Below are positions 7,617 to 15,306 of a DNA stretch of 26,230 nucleotides, one piece after another; the stretch's first letter is position 1; each line of letters opens with the position of its first letter. The notes beneath the pieces were generated by a model that saw only the letters and a program-made list of their open reading frames with translations, did not search any database and had not been told where the DNA came from. The translations under genes were made by a program, and so were the position numbers. This stretch comes from CAZGYE01 sp964530165 (GTDB taxonomy: Bacteria; Planctomycetota; Planctomycetia; Planctomycetales; Planctomycetaceae): NCBI GenBank assembly GCA_964530165.1, contig CAZGYE010000037.1, forward strand, positions 1 through 26,230, written 5' to 3'.

Positions 7617-7656
7617 TGATTGACGATTGACAATTGACTTCTGACAATTGACTTTT
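7603..7656. repeat. Heptanucleotide repeat (GATTGAC-type) at a gene end
   Basis: Imperfect tandem units of GATTGAC, GATTGAT, ACAATTG and related heptamers run through the last codons and stop of the preceding gene and to just before the cysH start. The stop codon TGA of the DUF1598-like gene is provided by a repeat unit. This belongs to the same class as the period-7 repeats at 14719, 19381, 23617 and 25464. Confidence 0.7.
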
Positions 7657-7683
7657 GGCAATCGTCCATGTCAATCTCCCGGA

Positions 7684-8484
7684 ATGCCAGTTATGGCGCG
7701 CTTGACGCAGGCCGACCTGATCAATTTGAACAAGACGTTTGAAGAACGCACTCCACAGGAATTGATCCAGTGGACCAAAGAGGTGTTTGGAGAGCGTGCG
7801 GCGGCAATCTCAGCCATGCAGCGGGCCGGCAGCACTGTTTGTCACATGCTGCACGCAATGCAGATCGAGATGCGGGTGCTGTTCGTCGACACCGGCGTAC
7901 TGTTCACCGAGACGCTTCAGACTCGCGATCGGATGCGGGAGCGGTACGGGCTGGACATCGTCACGCTCACACCGAAGCTCACCATGCGCGAGCAGACCGA
8001 GAAGTTCGGCGTTTTGTACATGGATCCCGAGGGGCAAAAAAAATGCTGCGACATGCGCAAGACCGAGCCGCTCTTGGAATTGGCGGACCAATACGACGCG
8101 CTGATCGGAAGTTTGCGCCGCAGCGACGGCGGACCACGGGCGCAGTGTCCGATCCTCGCCGTCGATCCCAGAATGAACTGCATGCGGATCAACCCCCTGG
8201 TCCACTTCAGCGACGAGCAGTTGGCGGCGTACATCGATCAGAATGACGTCGTTGTCAATCCGCTGCATTTTGAGGGATATCCGACAATCGGCTGCAACCG
8301 CTGCACGACCCCGGTCTTGCCCAACGAACCGAAGCGCGCCGGCCGCTGGCGGCACCTGGGTCCCTGGTCGGTCTATTGCGGCATCAATCCAACCGACCTC
8401 GATCCCGGCTCGGCGCCGGCCGTCGATTTTCCACAAGACTTGATCGACCGCATCCTGGGCCGCGAAACCGACTTCATGATTTAG
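7684..8484 (+). CDS. cysH: [4Fe-4S] adenylylsulfate (APS/PAPS) reductase, CysH family
   Basis: A 266-residue assimilatory sulfonucleotide reductase that reduces APS (or PAPS) to sulfite. Family marks are LFVDTGVLFTETLQTRDRM, SLRRSDGGPRA, and the cluster cysteines in KKCCDMRKTEPL and YPTIGCNRCTTPV, which ligate [4Fe-4S] in the APS-preferring type. GRW is followed by the C-terminal cysteine in VYCGIN, which replaces the usual ECGLH; the catalytic Cys is kept but its flanking Glu and His are not. The usual SFGAE-type loop is also changed (SAMQRAGS). The ATG at 7684 (or 7693) was chosen because a TTG at 7648 lies within repeat DNA; no strong ribosome site is visible for either. No other sulfate genes are adjacent. 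Confidence 0.85.
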   Translation: MPVMARLTQADLINLNKTFEERTPQELIQWTKEVFGERAAAISAMQRAGSTVCHMLHAMQIEMRVLFVDTGVLFTETLQTRDRMRERYGLDIVTLTPKLTMREQTEKFGVLYMDPEGQKKCCDMRKTEPLLELADQYDALIGSLRRSDGGPRAQCPILAVDPRMNCMRINPLVHFSDEQLAAYIDQNDVVVNPLHFEGYPTIGCNRCTTPVLPNEPKRAGRWRHLGPWSVYCGINPTDLDPGSAPAVDFPQDLIDRILGRETDFMI

Positions 8485-8518
8485 ACTTCATGACCCACTC
8501 ATCACAGGAGATCGTGAC

Positions 8519-9808
8519 ATGGCTGAAACAGTGAATCGACGGGAGTTTCTGAATCGTACAGCAACGGGCGGGGCGGCGGTCGCGTTGACTGTCTCGCGCG
8601 GTTCGGCGACGGCGGCCGAGTCGCCGAGTCGCCGGGTCGTTGTGGGCGTGATGGGATTGAGCCGCGGCAGAACCCTCGCGGTCGGTTTCGCCCAACAGTC
8701 GGGCGTCGAAGTGCGATACGTGTGCGACGTCGACAGCAAGCGGGCCGGTATTGCCGCCGATGCAGTCCGCAAGGCCGGGGGCAAGTCGGTGCAGCCGATT
8801 GGTGATTTCCGCCGGATCCTCGAAGACGATTCGGTCGACGCACTGGTCTGTGCGGCGCCGAACCACTGGCACGCTCCGGCGACGATTCTCGCTTGCACCG
8901 CCGGTAAGCACGTCTACGTCGAAAAGCCCTGCTGCCACAACCCGCGCGAAGGAGAATTGATGGTCGAGGCGGCCCGCAAAGGGAAACGAGCCGTGCAAAT
9001 GGGTTCACAGCGCCGCAGCAGTTCCGGCGCGATCGAGGCAGTCAAACAGTTGCGAGAGGGCGTCATCGGCCGGGTGTACCAAGTCCGCAGTTGGTACCAG
9101 AATGCACGCGGTTCGATCGGCCGCGGGAAACCGGCCAGCGTGCCCGCCAATCTCGACTACGAGCTGTGGCAAGGCCCGGCGCCGCGAGTTCCGTACCTCG
9201 ACAATCGCGTCCCCTACAACTGGCACTGGTTCTGGCACTGGGGCAACGGCGAGGTGGGCAACAACGGCGTCCACACGCTCGATTTGTGCCGTTGGGGGCT
9301 CGGCGTCGACTACCCCATCCGCGTCACGTCCAGCGGCGGCCGCTACCGGTTCGAAGACGATCAGGAGACGCCCGATACACACACCGTGTGCTTCGAGTTT
9401 GAAGGCCGCCGATCGATCTCCTGGCAGGGACTCAGTTGCAACCGTCATCGCGGCGGCTTCGTGACTTTCTACGGCGAGGATGGCGCGCTGGACCTTCAGG
9501 GCAACGGCAGCTTCACGATCTACGATTCCCGCGATAAGGAAGTCAAGAAGCACAAGGGCCTCACTCGCGGCGACAGCGAGCACCTGGCCAATTTCCTGGC
9601 CGCCATCCGCAACGACGAGCCACTCAGCTTGAACGCCGAGATCGAAAAGGGCGCCAAGAGCACGCTGCTCTGTCACCTGGGCAACATCGCCCACCGCACG
9701 GGCCACACGTTGAACTGCGATCCGCAGAACGGCCACATCATCGGTGACGACAAAGCAATGGCCCTGTGGACCCGGGAATACGAGCCAGGCTGGGAACCGA
9801 ACGTCTAA
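8519..9808 (+). CDS. Tat-exported Gfo/Idh/MocA family oxidoreductase
   Basis: A 429-residue NAD(P)-dependent oxidoreductase. The N-terminus has a twin-arginine signal (NRREFLNRT, R7-R8) followed by an Ala-rich hydrophobic stretch to about residue 33. The Rossmann domain follows with VVVGVMGLSRGRT, then the hallmark EKP (135-137). The C-terminal alpha/beta domain includes NNGVHTLDLCRWGL with the probable catalytic H252. Members oxidise sugars, inositols or keto-glycosides; the substrate cannot be read here. AGGAG lies 8 nt before the ATG. It converges with a DUF1080 gene 19 bp away, and that pairing fits 3-keto-glycoside metabolism in the periplasm (inference). Confidence 0.92.
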   Translation: MAETVNRREFLNRTATGGAAVALTVSRGSATAAESPSRRVVVGVMGLSRGRTLAVGFAQQSGVEVRYVCDVDSKRAGIAADAVRKAGGKSVQPIGDFRRILEDDSVDALVCAAPNHWHAPATILACTAGKHVYVEKPCCHNPREGELMVEAARKGKRAVQMGSQRRSSSGAIEAVKQLREGVIGRVYQVRSWYQNARGSIGRGKPASVPANLDYELWQGPAPRVPYLDNRVPYNWHWFWHWGNGEVGNNGVHTLDLCRWGLGVDYPIRVTSSGGRYRFEDDQETPDTHTVCFEFEGRRSISWQGLSCNRHRGGFVTFYGEDGALDLQGNGSFTIYDSRDKEVKKHKGLTRGDSEHLANFLAAIRNDEPLSLNAEIEKGAKSTLLCHLGNIAHRTGHTLNCDPQNGHIIGDDKAMALWTREYEPGWEPNV

Positions 9809-9827
9809 GCGAGGCCACTCGTAAGCG

Positions 9828-10520
9828 TCATGTCGACGGCTTGCTGAGATCTTTGACCCGGATGTTGCGGAACTCGATGCGTGCACCGTGCCCGAGAAAG
9901 CCGATGCGGCCTTTGGCGTTTTTCAGTCCGGGATGCGGGCGGCCGTCCGCCGTTTTCGGCGAGCCGGCCTTGTCGAGGTCGGCATCGACAATCGTGGCGC
10001 CGTTGAGAATGACCGTCACCTGGCGTCCTTTGCAGATCACCTCTTGAGAATTCCACTCGCCCACCGGTTTCAAGAAACCCCGCTTGGCCGGCACGACGCC
10101 GTAAACTGAACCGTGGTATTGGTACGGCTTGAGGTGCTTGTACTTCTCGGCCGTGTTGTCGAGTATCTGCAGCTCCATCCCGGCAAACGCGGCGTTTCCT
10201 TTCAACGGAGCTCGAATCGCAAGGCCGTTGTTGGCGCCGGGAGTCAGCTTAAATTCGAAACGGAAGATGAAATCAGTGTACTCCTTCTCCGTAAACAGGT
10301 TTCCGCCGCCTTTCTTGAGACAAACCAAATTGCCGCCCTCGGGCACATACCCCTTGGTCGCCCCGACCCAGCCGTTCAACGTTTTGCCGTCGAAAAGGCA
10401 GACAAACCCGGCCTCCTTCTCTTTTCGAGAAAGCGTGCCGGCCGGCGATCGATCGGCCGACAAACTGCAAACGATTCCGACAAACACCGTCGAGACGGCA
10501 GCGAGTTTCGTGTGATGCAT
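9828..10520 (-). CDS. Secreted DUF1080 (3-keto-disaccharide hydrolase) protein
   Basis: A 230-residue protein with an N-terminal signal peptide (about residues 1-28) and a single DUF1080 concanavalin-like beta-sandwich. Typical segments are FVCLFDGKTLNGWVG (about 39-53), ELQILDN, KPVGEWNSQEVICKG and the closing GARIEFRNIRVKDL. Characterised relatives cleave 3-keto-glycosides. The ATG at 10520 has AGGAGC about 7 nt upstream. The gene is convergent with the MocA-type gene and not in an operon with it. Its upstream region contains a MITE-like insertion (10555-10702) starting 35 bp before the start codon, which could have altered its promoter. Confidence 0.9.
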   Translation of the reverse strand: MHHTKLAAVSTVFVGIVCSLSADRSPAGTLSRKEKEAGFVCLFDGKTLNGWVGATKGYVPEGGNLVCLKKGGGNLFTEKEYTDFIFRFEFKLTPGANNGLAIRAPLKGNAAFAGMELQILDNTAEKYKHLKPYQYHGSVYGVVPAKRGFLKPVGEWNSQEVICKGRQVTVILNGATIVDADLDKAGSPKTADGRPHPGLKNAKGRIGFLGHGARIEFRNIRVKDLSKPST

Positions 10521-10554
10521 CGGTAGCTCCTGCTAGTTGAGAGTCAAGCGTTGA

Positions 10555-10702
10555 GAGTGGAAGGCAGTGGGTCAGTTTGGCTTAACATAATGGGTGGCTG
10601 GGGTCGAGCCGTAGGCGAGCCCCCAGAATCGACGGTCTGTGGGGTCGCATTCGCTCCACCACAGCCACTCTTTAATCGAAACTGACCCACTACCGAGTGG
10701 AA
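10555..10702. mobile_element. 132-bp MITE-like element with 8-bp target duplication
   Basis: The element occupies 10563-10694. Terminal inverted repeats GGCAGTGGGTCAGTTT (10563-10578) and AAACTGACCCACTACC (10679-10694) match at 15 of 16 positions. Directly outside lies a perfect 8-bp direct repeat, GAGTGGAA (10555-10562 and 10695-10702), the expected target duplication. The interior is an imperfect palindrome (GTGGCTGGGG against CCACAGCCAC) whose halves are themselves dyads. It has no reading frame for a transposase, so it would need one in trans. The remainder of 10521-10917 holds no gene. Confidence 0.75.
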
Positions 10703-10880
10703 GATTCCTCCATTCTCAAGGGAACGGACAAACGCGAACCGCCTCTAGGATATCCGCAGCCGGCCCGAATGCAAAGGATGCCGCGCAAACCGGCTGTGAT
10801 GTCTGCGGGCGGCAACACGTCCGTTGTCGTTCCCAGCGTCGTTCAATAAAATGAGTTCATCTTCATGAAACGTGGAAGAC

Positions 10881-10970
10881 AAGGCACAAAGGCACAGAGG
10901 CACAAAGGTCGGAGAACATGCGCCACACTCCCTTTGCCCCTTTATCCCTTTGCCCCTTTGTCCCTCTGTC
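10881..10970. repeat. Imperfect purine/pyrimidine inverted repeat around a start codon
   Basis: The left arm 10881-10908 is built of AGGCACAAAGGCACAGAGG-type units. The right arm 10931-10970 is built of CCCTTTGCCCCTTTATCC-type units, broadly its reverse complement. The ATG at 10918 and its ribosome site (CGGAG, 10910-10914) fall in the loop. The right arm encodes part of the signal peptide of the PVC dehydrogenase (PFAPLSLCPFVPLS). Confidence 0.6.
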
Positions 10971-13900
10971 TTACTTTTTCCTTTTTCCTTACTTGTTCTC
11001 CGTCGGGTTTTTGGCCGGTCCGATCGGCTGGGCCCAGGAGCCGTATTCCCGGTTTATTGCCCGGACGGAACCACTCGCACCGGCCCAGCAGCAGAAGAAG
11101 TTCCATTTGCCGGCCGGCTTTGAGATCCAATTGGTCGCTGCCGAACCCGATGTCCGCAAGCCGGTCAACCTGAATTTCGACGCCAAAGGCCGGTTGCTGG
11201 TCAGCTCCTCGGTCGAGTATCCATTCCCGGCCCAACCGGGCGGCAAGCCGCGCGACGTGTTGAAACTGCTCACAGACACCGATCACGACGGCCGCTTCGA
11301 GGAGCTGAAGACGTTTGCCGACGGTCTAAACATCCCGGTCGGCGTCACCCCCATTCCGAGTGGGGTGATGGGGTACAGCGTCCCAAACATCTATCGATTT
11401 CTGGACCAGGACGGCGACGGACGGGCCGATCGGCGCGAGCTCGTCTACGGCAGCTTCGGCTTCGGGGACACGCACGGGATGCCCAGCTCCTTCACTTGGT
11501 GGATCGACGGCTGGGTCTACGCCTGCCACGGGGAAAGCAACACCGCGACGGTCGCCGGCGCCGACGGGACAGCGCTGAAGCTCGCGGGGGGCTGCACCTT
11601 TCGGATGAGACCGGACGGCTCGCACATCGAACGCTTCACACACGGGCAGGTCAATCCGTTCGGACTCTGCTTCGACCCGCTGGGCAACGTCTACACGGCC
11701 GATTCTCATTCGAAACCCGCCACCATGCTACTCAGGGGTGCGTGGTATCCCGGTCTGGGGACGTCGCACGACGGTTTAGGTTTCGGTCCGCAGATGATGC
11801 GGCACTACCACGGCTCGACGGGGATTGCCGGCATCGCGTATTACGCGGCCGACCACTTCCCGGCGACGTACCAGCACACGCTCTTTATCGGCAACCCGGC
11901 CACGGGACGCATCAATCACGACCGGTTGGAAGTCCATGGCTCGACCTATCTCGCGATCGAGCAGCCGGATTTTCTGACCTGTGACGACCCGTGGTTTCGA
12001 CCGGTCGACGTGCAACTGGGACCGGATGGGGCGCTGTACATTGCCGATTTCTATAACCGCATCATCGCCCACACCTTGGTCCCGCTCGGCCACGCCAAAC
12101 GGGACCGAGAACGCGGCCGCATCTGGCGGGTCGTCTACACCGGTCAAGACGCAAACGGCAAGCGCATCCGGCCGGTTCCCGATCTTGCAAAAGCGACGTT
12201 GACGGAGTTGATCGATTTCCTGCGGGATCCGAATCTGGTGGTCCGCACACACGCGACGCATCAGCTTGCCGAGCGGATCGGCAACGCCGCCGTCGATCCG
12301 ATCAAGCGATTGTTCGGCGCCAACTCTCATCCGTGGCAGCGGGCGCACGGGCTGTGGGTCCTGCAGCGGCTGGGCAAGCTGGACGAGAAGTCGATTCGCC
12401 GGTTGGCCGGCGACGCCGATCGGCGAGTGCGCGTGCACCTACTCAAGGCCTTGGCGGAGCGACCCGACTGGGCCGGCGAGACGAGCGCCATTCACCGGTT
12501 GGTGAAAGAGAAACTCTCCGACCCGGACGCGTTTGTTCGCCGGGCGGCGGCCGAGGCGTTCGCCTCGCACCCCTCGCCGGCGAACATCCAGCCGTTATTG
12601 AAACTGTGGGCCAACACGGCCGAGGAAGACACGCTGCTGATTCACACAGCACGCATGGCCCTGCGCGACAACCTGCGAGTGCCGGGCAACATCCTGCAGA
12701 CCGCGGAACGCTTCAGCGATCGTCCCGACTTTCAGCGCCGGCTGGCTGACGTGAGCTTGGGAATCCGCACGCCGCAAGCGGCGGAATTCATTTTTCGTCA
12801 TCTGCAGACGGAATCGGCCGACTTCACGAGACTGGGGGAGTTCCTGCACCATGCCGCCCGTTACTTGGACGTCGCGAGACTGCCGAAGCTGTACGCATTC
12901 GCCCGGACTTTCCAGGGGAAGAAAGGGGCCGTCCAGAGAAGCGTGCTCCGATCGCTGCACCGCGCTGCGGAAGAACGGGGGGTCGAACTTCCCGAAGAAA
13001 TTGCGACGTGGGGCCTGGAGATGTCACGTCAACTTCTGGCGAGCGGCGAAGAGCGTTTGGTATTCGCCGGCATCGAGCTGGCTTGGGACTTGAAGCGGAA
13101 GGAACTGGGCCGGGAGCTGGAAGAGCTTGCGGCAAAAACGTCCCGGCAAAAGTCACTTCGGTCCTTCGCCGTCGACGCGCTGGGAGCCGTCGACCCAACA
13201 CGCGCCCTCAGAGTGCTCGATTGTGTTCTTTCGGACCCGTCCGAGCCGCTTGAGATTCAGCAACAAGCGGCCGATACTCTCGGCAAGATCCACAACGACC
13301 AAAGCCGGTCGGTTTTGAACCGGCACTTGGTCGTGGCGCCGGCGCCGCTGGCCCTCGTCATCGCTCGACAGCTCAGTCTGAGCCGGGAAGGGGCCGAGTT
13401 GCTCTTACAGGCGGTCGCAGGGGGCAAGGCGTCTGCTCGCTTGCTGCAGGACGGGGTGGTCGAGCAGCGGCTTCGTTCCGCCGAGCCGGCGGAGCTGCAA
13501 CGGCGGCTCTCCAAGCTGCTCAACGGGTTGCCTCGCGAGGACGATCGGCTGGTCCGCATCGTCAACCAACGGCGGGCCGGTTACGCTAAGGCTGACGTCA
13601 ACCCGAAACGCGGCGAGAATGTGTTCGAGAAACACTGCCGAATCTGCCATCAGATCGGCGGCCGGGGCGAGACGGTGGGCCCGCAACTGGACGGCATCGG
13701 TCTGCGCGGCCTGGAACGGATTCTCGAGGACACTTTGGACCCCAACCGAAACGTCGATCAGAAATTTCGCAGCAGCGTGATCGTCCTGACCAGCGGGCGA
13801 ATTGTCACCGGTCTCGTTTTGAGCGACGAGGGCGGTACCATCGTGGTGGTCGACGCTGCGGGAAAGAACATCCACATTCCCCGCGGCGACGTGGAAGACC

Positions 13901-14007
13901 GCCGGCTCTTGAAGCTTTCATCCATGCCGGCCGACGCGGCCGAGATCATCCCCGAAGCCGACTTCTACCACCTCGTTGCTTACCTGCTCAGCCAACGCCT
14001 AGAGTGA
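10918..14007 (+). CDS. PVC-type dehydrogenase with HEAT repeats and C-terminal cytochrome c domain
   Basis: A 1029-residue exported protein. A signal peptide (about residues 1-39, cleavage likely near GWAQ-EPY) precedes a membrane-bound PVC-type dehydrogenase beta-propeller (about 60-430; LPAGFEIQLVAAEPDVRKPV, DTDHDGRFEE, VDVQLGPDGALYIADFYNR). Next come HEAT-like helical repeats (about 440-880) and a c-type heme domain with CRICH (907-911) and the family segment LEDTLDPNRNVDQKFRSS. Such proteins are abundant in Planctomycetes and probably oxidise sugars or alcohols and pass electrons to the heme; the substrate is unknown. The start at 10918 is uncertain because repeat DNA surrounds it, but no later start leaves a signal peptide. 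The stop overlaps the convergent next gene by 9 bp. Confidence 0.93.
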   Translation: MRHTPFAPLSLCPFVPLSYFFLFPYLFSVGFLAGPIGWAQEPYSRFIARTEPLAPAQQQKKFHLPAGFEIQLVAAEPDVRKPVNLNFDAKGRLLVSSSVEYPFPAQPGGKPRDVLKLLTDTDHDGRFEELKTFADGLNIPVGVTPIPSGVMGYSVPNIYRFLDQDGDGRADRRELVYGSFGFGDTHGMPSSFTWWIDGWVYACHGESNTATVAGADGTALKLAGGCTFRMRPDGSHIERFTHGQVNPFGLCFDPLGNVYTADSHSKPATMLLRGAWYPGLGTSHDGLGFGPQMMRHYHGSTGIAGIAYYAADHFPATYQHTLFIGNPATGRINHDRLEVHGSTYLAIEQPDFLTCDDPWFRPVDVQLGPDGALYIADFYNRIIAHTLVPLGHAKRDRERGRIWRVVYTGQDANGKRIRPVPDLAKATLTELIDFLRDPNLVVRTHATHQLAERIGNAAVDPIKRLFGANSHPWQRAHGLWVLQRLGKLDEKSIRRLAGDADRRVRVHLLKALAERPDWAGETSAIHRLVKEKLSDPDAFVRRAAAEAFASHPSPANIQPLLKLWANTAEEDTLLIHTARMALRDNLRVPGNILQTAERFSDRPDFQRRLADVSLGIRTPQAAEFIFRHLQTESADFTRLGEFLHHAARYLDVARLPKLYAFARTFQGKKGAVQRSVLRSLHRAAEERGVELPEEIATWGLEMSRQLLASGEERLVFAGIELAWDLKRKELGRELEELAAKTSRQKSLRSFAVDALGAVDPTRALRVLDCVLSDPSEPLEIQQQAADTLGKIHNDQSRSVLNRHLVVAPAPLALVIARQLSLSREGAELLLQAVAGGKASARLLQDGVVEQRLRSAEPAELQRRLSKLLNGLPREDDRLVRIVNQRRAGYAKADVNPKRGENVFEKHCRICHQIGGRGETVGPQLDGIGLRGLERILEDTLDPNRNVDQKFRSSVIVLTSGRIVTGLVLSDEGGTIVVVDAAGKNIHIPRGDVEDRRLLKLSSMPADAAEIIPEADFYHLVAYLLSQRLE

Positions 14008-14655
14008 AAACTTGGCAAGCACGGCGCTGCGGACATGCCTGCGGGTGTACTGGACGTCGAATGCACTGCCCGAGTACTTGTTCTCGAGTGTGAAGGCGGA
14101 ACGTTCGTCCTTGACCTTCGAGAGAACGGGATAGGCCCTTCTCTCCTTGGTCCCGCAGGTGTTGTCCGAGGGACGCATTCGCCGGGTGCGGACTTTGGCG
14201 ATGCCGGCGTCGAGCACCGAGTAGCCCGATTCGTCGCCTTGGCCGATTTCCAGCTTAATGTCGGCACGCCTGACGGCAACGACTTTCTGGATGGTCTCGC
14301 CGGCCAGCGCAGTCGCCATCTCGACCAACGCCGCTTGTTGAGACTTGTCAGCCCGCTTGTCGACGACGAACACCGTCTGCGTCGTCACCTGGTCGCCGAT
14401 CCCAAAGGTTCGGTCCCCGAACACCACCGCCACGACCGCCAGGCCGTCGAGTCGAACGTCCTTGTAGGTTCCCTTGGAGACTTTCCAGGCCATGGTGGCC
14501 TTGTTGCCGGCCAGGCCGATCTCCGAGTTGACGAGGCAGGGCCCCGCCCACATGGCTGCGTTGCGAACTTCCAGATAGTCTCCGTCGATCGACTCCGCCG
14601 AGACGACTCCCACCAGTAAGGCGTTTGCCAAACATGCAACGAACACGGAACGCAT
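13999..14655 (-). CDS. Secreted DUF1326-like protein
   Basis: A 218-residue protein with a signal peptide (about residues 1-20, ending VVSAES) and a domain resembling DUF1326: GDYLEVRNAAMWAGPC, MAWKVSKGTYKDVRLDGLAVVAVV and later paired strands. The cysteine-rich CNC/CPC motif of many DUF1326 proteins is reduced to one Cys. The function is unknown. The ATG at 14655 has a strong GGAGGG ribosome site. Its 3' end overlaps that of the PVC dehydrogenase on the other strand by 9 bp (13999-14007), leaving no room for a terminator between them. The family call is from memory of the motif. Confidence 0.75.
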   Translation of the reverse strand: MRSVFVACLANALLVGVVSAESIDGDYLEVRNAAMWAGPCLVNSEIGLAGNKATMAWKVSKGTYKDVRLDGLAVVAVVFGDRTFGIGDQVTTQTVFVVDKRADKSQQAALVEMATALAGETIQKVVAVRRADIKLEIGQGDESGYSVLDAGIAKVRTRRMRPSDNTCGTKERRAYPVLSKVKDERSAFTLENKYSGSAFDVQYTRRHVRSAVLAKFSL

Positions 14656-14718
14656 CGGTCACCCTCCTTCTCGTCATACTGCCAAAACAGCCCCCAGGCG
14701 TGTCTCACACACCAACGT

Positions 14719-14772
14719 ATCTGCAATTGTTAATCTTCGAGTGCCAATTGTCAATTGTCAATTGTCGATTTC
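14719..14772. repeat. Heptanucleotide repeat (CAATTGT-type)
   Basis: Three tandem CAATTGT units from 14745, preceded and followed by degenerate copies, fill most of the 168-bp stretch between the DUF1326-like gene and the lipoprotein gene. It is the same class as the GATTGAC repeat at 7603. No other feature is seen in this interval. Confidence 0.65.
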
Positions 14773-14823
14773 ATGTGCAAATTGATCATCCGGCTCAGTT
14801 CAGAGCATCGGCGGTCCCAGATG

Positions 14824-15306
14824 TCACCTCATGCCAGCTTCACCAGATCTGGGCTTGGTGAGATTGAACTTGAACGTCGTTTGCTCGGGGCTGACTTCGG
14901 CTTTCAGGCCGGATTTCTCTGGGTTGCTGTACCTTTCCGGCACGATCCACTCCGTGTGAATACCGTTGGGATCGGCGAGACCGGCTCCGCCCTCTTCTTC
15001 GTCTGCGGCCACTCCCGTCACCTTTTGAAGTGTCACCGTGACGGTGTATTGACCGGCAGGCGCCCCGTCTCTGCCGGCTGTCGTGAGCGCGAAGGCGCCC
15101 GCCTCATTGGTTGTGCCGGTGGCCACCGGCCCCCCGGCACTCGGGAGAAACATGACCGCAGCACCTGCGACGGGCTTCCCGTCCAGGGTGACCTGCCCGG
15201 TGATGGGAATCACGGCCAGTTCGTCTGAGCCACAACCCAGGATTGTGCCCAATAGGAGCACACCGCCGAGAGAGGCAGACAGGCTGAAGGGGCCAGCACT
15301 CTTCAT
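14824..15306 (-). CDS. Small lipoprotein with carboxypeptidase-regulatory-like domain
   Basis: A 160-residue lipoprotein. The signal ends in a lipobox, ILGC, with acylated Cys at residue 25. A single beta-sandwich follows: VTGQ-type VIPITGQVTLDGKPVAGAAV, TTNEAGAFAL and a GQYTVTV strand, resembling transthyretin-like/carboxypeptidase regulatory domains. The start at 15306 was chosen because the lipoprotein signal follows directly and it overlaps the DUF1559 stop as TGATG, giving translational coupling; an upstream in-frame start would lack a signal. DUF1559 genes followed by such lipoproteins are common in Planctomycetes, with unknown role. Confidence 0.88.
   Translation of the reverse strand: MKSAGPFSLSASLGGVLLLGTILGCGSDELAVIPITGQVTLDGKPVAGAAVMFLPSAGGPVATGTTNEAGAFALTTAGRDGAPAGQYTVTVTLQKVTGVAADEEEGGAGLADPNGIHTEWIVPERYSNPEKSGLKAEVSPEQTTFKFNLTKPRSGEAGMR

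Noticed and set aside
9809..9827. Terminator between the convergent MocA-type and DUF1080 genes
   Set aside because: Only 19 bp are available and no stem-loop is visible.
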